Assembly: GCF_018139145.2 (NCBI RefSeq)
Contig: NC_059500.1
Coordinates: forward strand, 20,689,437-20,753,436
Reading direction: 5' to 3'
Source: Gymnogyps californianus
Lineage: Eukaryota; Chordata; Aves; Accipitriformes; Cathartidae
Length of the DNA stretch: 64,000 nt
The translations under genes and the position numbers were made by a program. Every line of letters starts with the position of its first letter. Within the stretch, counting starts at the first letter, position 1. Of this stretch, positions 60,127-64,000 are shown in pieces. The notes under the pieces are model-generated. The model saw nothing but the letters and a program-made list of their open reading frames with translations. It made no database searches and was not told where the DNA came from.

Positions 60127-63100
60127 TCACAATTAAATTGCTATTTGATTGCTGATATAATCTTTTTTCTTAAATGTTGCTTGTAATGTATTTTCCCTGC
60201 ATAGTATGAGTAAGGATTTTTCCTAACTGAAAATCACCCTTAACTCCTTTTTATCCCTTTTTAACCCCTGCATGCCCCCAGGAACTCACAGCAGAATGTT
60301 TTGCCTTGCTGTGTGTTTTAGCTTATGAATCAGGAAATAGATTCCCTCTGCTCTCCCAAGCTGCTCTATTACAAACCTCACTGAAGCTATGTCTTCCCTT
60401 CTTGGCCTTGCTAAGACAGCCTTTCTGAACCAGAAGTAGAACAGTTTTATAACCACAGATGTCTTCCACACGGCACAGCCCTCTGCATTTCACAACTGTG
60501 CTGTTAACAGACCAGCATCTCATGCAAAATTTCAACTCCTAATTTCTTAAGAAAATGAATGCACTGAGAACACAAAATAAAATAGTTAAAAAACTAAAAT
60601 TCCAAAAGTTCAACTATTAATGCATTTAGACAAAGCATGTTGCCAGTAAATATTTTCGGTGCAGTAGTAAACACCGCATCAAAATAAAGATGAGCTGGAA
60701 AAAAAAGAAGTAGGAGAGATCCATCTTCTAGAGATACTGATGTCTTTTTAGTGATATGAAGCACTGAGTCACCAGAGTTACGAGAGTTATAGAAATGGCT
60801 TTATGTGTAAGAAGTATATGGAATAAATTACAGCCTTTAATTAAAGTTCCTCATCCTTTTGACAAACAGGAAATTTTTACTAGGTACAAGATAGAATTCT
60901 GTTTGGGGAGGAAGACAGAGTAAAAATCCCAGTATACCAGTGTAGGAGCCAGATCATTGTCAAGTACTGCCAAAAAGGGAAAGCAAAGCAGCACATTGTG
61001 GATAAGTGCTGTAATGATCAGCTTTTGGATAGTGTGAAATTAGTTTCAGAACGAAGTATTTTTTTATAAAGCTAGTTCAATTTTCTTCAAAATCTCCTAA
61101 CACCCACACCCCATAGAAAAGTATAGGTCTTTCTATTTGTATTAATTTGATTCATTATGACAATACTGTCACATCACAGTCACAAGCTATAAAGAAATCA
61201 CCAAGTATGTGCTACATTTTATACCATCCGGCAAACAAACAATAATGGAAAGAAGAAAAGATGCAAATAGATGAATGATACCACCCCCACATACTTGCTG
61301 ATTTTCTAGAAAGTGAAAACATTAAGAAGCATAAAAGAGAAACATACAAATTTGTCTTCCACAGAATGAGTAGCTGTTCAAAGACAAATGACAAGACATA
61401 AAATAGCATCCATAAAAGCAATGAATCATCTAACTCTACAGGAATTTACCAGCATCATGCAGCTGATAAGTGAATTTACTGTTGTTGATCATCTAGGGTA
61501 ATTTCTAACAAAACATCAAACAATTCATAGATGTATGAGGATCTCAATGGGTGTTTTCATCCACTGACAAATACGTGGAGAAATTTCTTGAAGGCATTAG
61601 AGAAGAATGTGCTAATTTACACCTGCCTCTCTTCTTCCGTAGTGCTCTGTTCTTTGGCCTTTGAAGACTAACATAAAATCCTGAGAAATCAATGGAAAGA
61701 CTCTCTCATTTCAGTGGGATTTGGAACATATCCTGACAAAAGTTTTGTAGCATGGTTAAGGTACTTTCAGTAAGAGGAAGACAGAAGTATTCGTTCAACT
61801 CTCAGAGCTGTGAATTAGCAATATGAAATTATGTTGCTATCATCACTCATTCATACAACACAATGCTAAAATATACACTTTGCCTCTTGCAGTTCTTTAC
61901 AGTGTTTTAGAAGAAGAACAATTAAAGCAACAGTTGAAAAGCTGACATTGCAGTATAAATTTCTCCATTGCTTTTCACTAGCAAAAGAAACAAAGCAAAT
62001 CTAAGATATGGCATTTATTGTCATGATGGGAGGCAACTTGGAGTCCAAGCTGACTATAGATCCCTTTACTAAGTGAATTGTTTGAGCAAGAACAATTTAT
62101 TGCAAAGGAATATTGCTTCAGCCGTGTCTAAGGGGCAAATATATTGATAACTTTCTTTATTCAGAAGCAGAACAGATCTCCAGAGGACCTGTGCCTACAC
62201 ACAGATTGCTGAAAACGTAACTCACTTTGACAGCCACGACACTGGAATTCCATCTATTTCAGTAACGGTGGATACAAGTTTCCATGATGAAGTCTAACAT
62301 TGCCAGGAGAGATCCTGCTCAGGATCCTGCTCTTCTCTGAAAAAAGTACACATCCTTAAACTATTATCTATATTACAGCTGGTGACACCATTGTGGGTGT
62401 CAAAGAAGACACCTACAGTGTCTTAATAGCACCTAGTGAACACTTGAAACTTAAGAGAAAAAAATGCAAAAACAAGGCAATAGCACCGCATATACAAAGT
62501 CTTAGCAGCCTGACAAACCTGCTGGTCCTCTTTCACATAACAATTCTTAGATATTTTTTGCTTTGGGGAATTGCTCTTTTTACACACTATTTTGCCTTCT
62601 ACTCTTTACACGATATATACTATAATACTTGTCAAATGTTATATCTTTTCACAGTGATCTTCTGGAAGGGCTAATTCTATTTTAAAGGCAGAACTGTATG
62701 ATAGAAGGCCCAGTTTCTCTAAGGCCTCGATTTTTCTGCTGAGGGTCACTGAGCCACACATGAACAGTTCATGTGCACACAAACAATTCTACACTTTCTT
62801 CTGTGAAATCAGATCAGCTTCTGTGTTTGCAATGACATTGGAGACAGCCTGACTGGCAAGATTTCCAAAACTGTTATTGAATATTCTAAACTTTACAGAA
62901 ATTTCTGGAGTTGTCTCTGAGTAACAAAGAAGAAAATGAAACAGAAGAGGCCACCCTGAGTTTTTACAATTGAACTGTGCAAGGGGTACAGAACATATGC
63001 AGAAGTAAATGAAGTTCAGTTCAGAGATTATCTGTGGTATCTTAAATTTCTGCAATTTAGCAAAAGTGATTCATAAGACAAAATACGTCACAATATCGTC

Positions 63101-64000
63101 AGATGACAGACTTCTTACTTCATCATCATTATATATATGTGGGATCAGACTGATAATACTGATTCAAAACTGATGTGAAATTCCACAACTCATTTGGAGC
63201 TTTATGTCAACACTTGACAGGATTACGTCTCTGAGGATGTTAGCATTACAGGGAGCTCATAAAAGCCCATCGAACTCATGACTCCTGTTAAAAAAGTCCT
63301 TATGTTAAAGGAAACTAATTGTTCTCCAGGAGTGAATTTCATCCTTCTGTGCAAGAAACTCACTCAAGGCCTTCACATTTCTCAAGTCCCAATTAGATCC
63401 TTAGAGGAAGGCAGAAGTGGTACTAAATGGTGTCAAAAAGATGGCACAGAACTGCTAAACAGAGGAGGATTTTATTCCCTCTGAACATTACAACTGGAAA
63501 GTGAGCAAGCTGATCTAACCAAACATGTTTTTGTCACAGGAATTTGTACCCTCCGGCTCACTCAAGTGAACTCACATGGGTATGCATGTGTGTGTACTCA
63601 TGCCTGCAAATAAGCCAAAAGATTACACAACTGTTGTTGCAAGTCTGAATTAAAAACACAAACAGAAAAAAAAGGAAAAAAAAAAATTGCCCTATTTAGA
63701 AATTAGCCCTAATGTGACATAATAAAAAAAATGTAAAAGCTGTCAGAGCCTTCATCTTCCTCTTGAGCAACACTAGCCCTTGGGAACTCCAAAATAATTT
63801 AAAATTACTTACCCAGGAGAAGAAAGGAATGATACATGGGAACTTCATACTTCAAATACAGTATCTAAATCAATGTATGAGAGATTATGGCTTTGCTCTA
63901 ATCTAACATAATCAGAAGTGTGATCTTCCTTTTTCTTTTGATGAAGAATCTTGTAAGGGAAAAAAAGCCCAGAAAACTCAATGCTGAGAAAGCACCAGCA
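60127..64000. other. Non-coding stretch to the window end
   Basis: No gene was recognised. A GATCCTGCTCAG direct repeat (about 62311-62332), a short TA run near 63130, A runs near 63666-63690 and a possible old-repeat trace at 62708-62752 are the only other structure seen. Open frames such as 62393-62674 and 63278-63484 lack recognisable domains. Confidence 0.55.
61684..61735 (+). repeat. Old amniote repeat fragment (TCAATGGAAAGACTC type)
   Basis: GAAATCAATGGAAAGACTC, CTCATTTCAGTGGG and ATTTGGAACATATCCTG match, with a few changes, the widespread amniote motif GTCAATGGAAAGACTCCC, TTGACTTCAATGGG, CTTTGGATCAGG. This is the same repeat group as at 39205-39390. Confidence 0.55.

Noticed and set aside
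1..64000. CRISPR arrays, tRNA or rRNA genes, bacterial-type operons, phage or plasmid modules
   Set aside because: No evenly spaced direct repeats, no tRNA box A/B pair, no rRNA sequence and no dense co-directional frames were seen on either strand.
1..64000. Numerous consensus splice donors (GTAAGT) on both strands
   Set aside because: About 30 are expected by chance in 64 kb on two strands. Only those paired with an acceptor or a GC-rich ATG block were kept, and at low confidence.

Overview
The window looks like nuclear DNA of a bird. It is AT-rich and CpG-poor and shows no operons, ribosome binding sites or dense reading frames. It carries a solo LTR of the avian ERVL type (19520-20057), the 3' end of a CR1 LINE (57901-58055), and several old amniote repeats: MIR-like SINE pieces and a palindromic group built around motifs such as TGACTTCAATGGG and TGATTTACACCAG. 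CR1 plus this LTR type is an avian combination. The species cannot be told from the sequence. The family names come from recognition by eye, because no repeat library was run.

No complete protein-coding gene can be supported. The longest open frames (132-169 codons) lie in locally GC-rich or pyrimidine-skewed stretches, resemble no protein family I know, and are what chance gives in 64 kb of six frames. The window is best read as a gene desert or part of one very long intron. Two places look like possible exons. The first is a GC- and CpG-enriched block at about 2.9-3.1 kb with a TATA-like motif, a good Kozak ATG (3075) and a possible splice donor (3115), which could be an alternative first exon. 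The second is a 39-nt acceptor-to-donor segment at 55518-55556, about 350 bp upstream of a small CpG cluster. Both are candidates only.

Layout: 0-6 kb holds the candidate first exon, a homeodomain-motif-rich stretch behind it, and two unidentified GC-richer patches. 6-19 kb is mostly featureless, with an AT-rich stretch, a hairpin-forming inverted repeat (14023-14178) and old repeat pieces. 19.5-20.1 kb is the solo LTR. 20-36 kb holds MIR pieces, a 53-nt pure pyrimidine tract and a C-run tract with G-quadruplex potential on the minus strand. At 36.5 kb there is a perfect 27-bp palindrome carrying paired E-boxes, followed by a purine-rich segment. 38-55 kb contains microsatellites, polypurine DNA and three stretches that read like conserved non-coding elements. 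55-64 kb holds the second exon candidate, CpG-richer patches, the CR1 tail, and a MIR piece that runs into a TA/TG/GATA microsatellite.

I found no CRISPR array, tRNA, rRNA, origin or defence-type system. The observations most worth checking are the candidate first exon, the E-box palindrome and the 14-kb inverted repeat.
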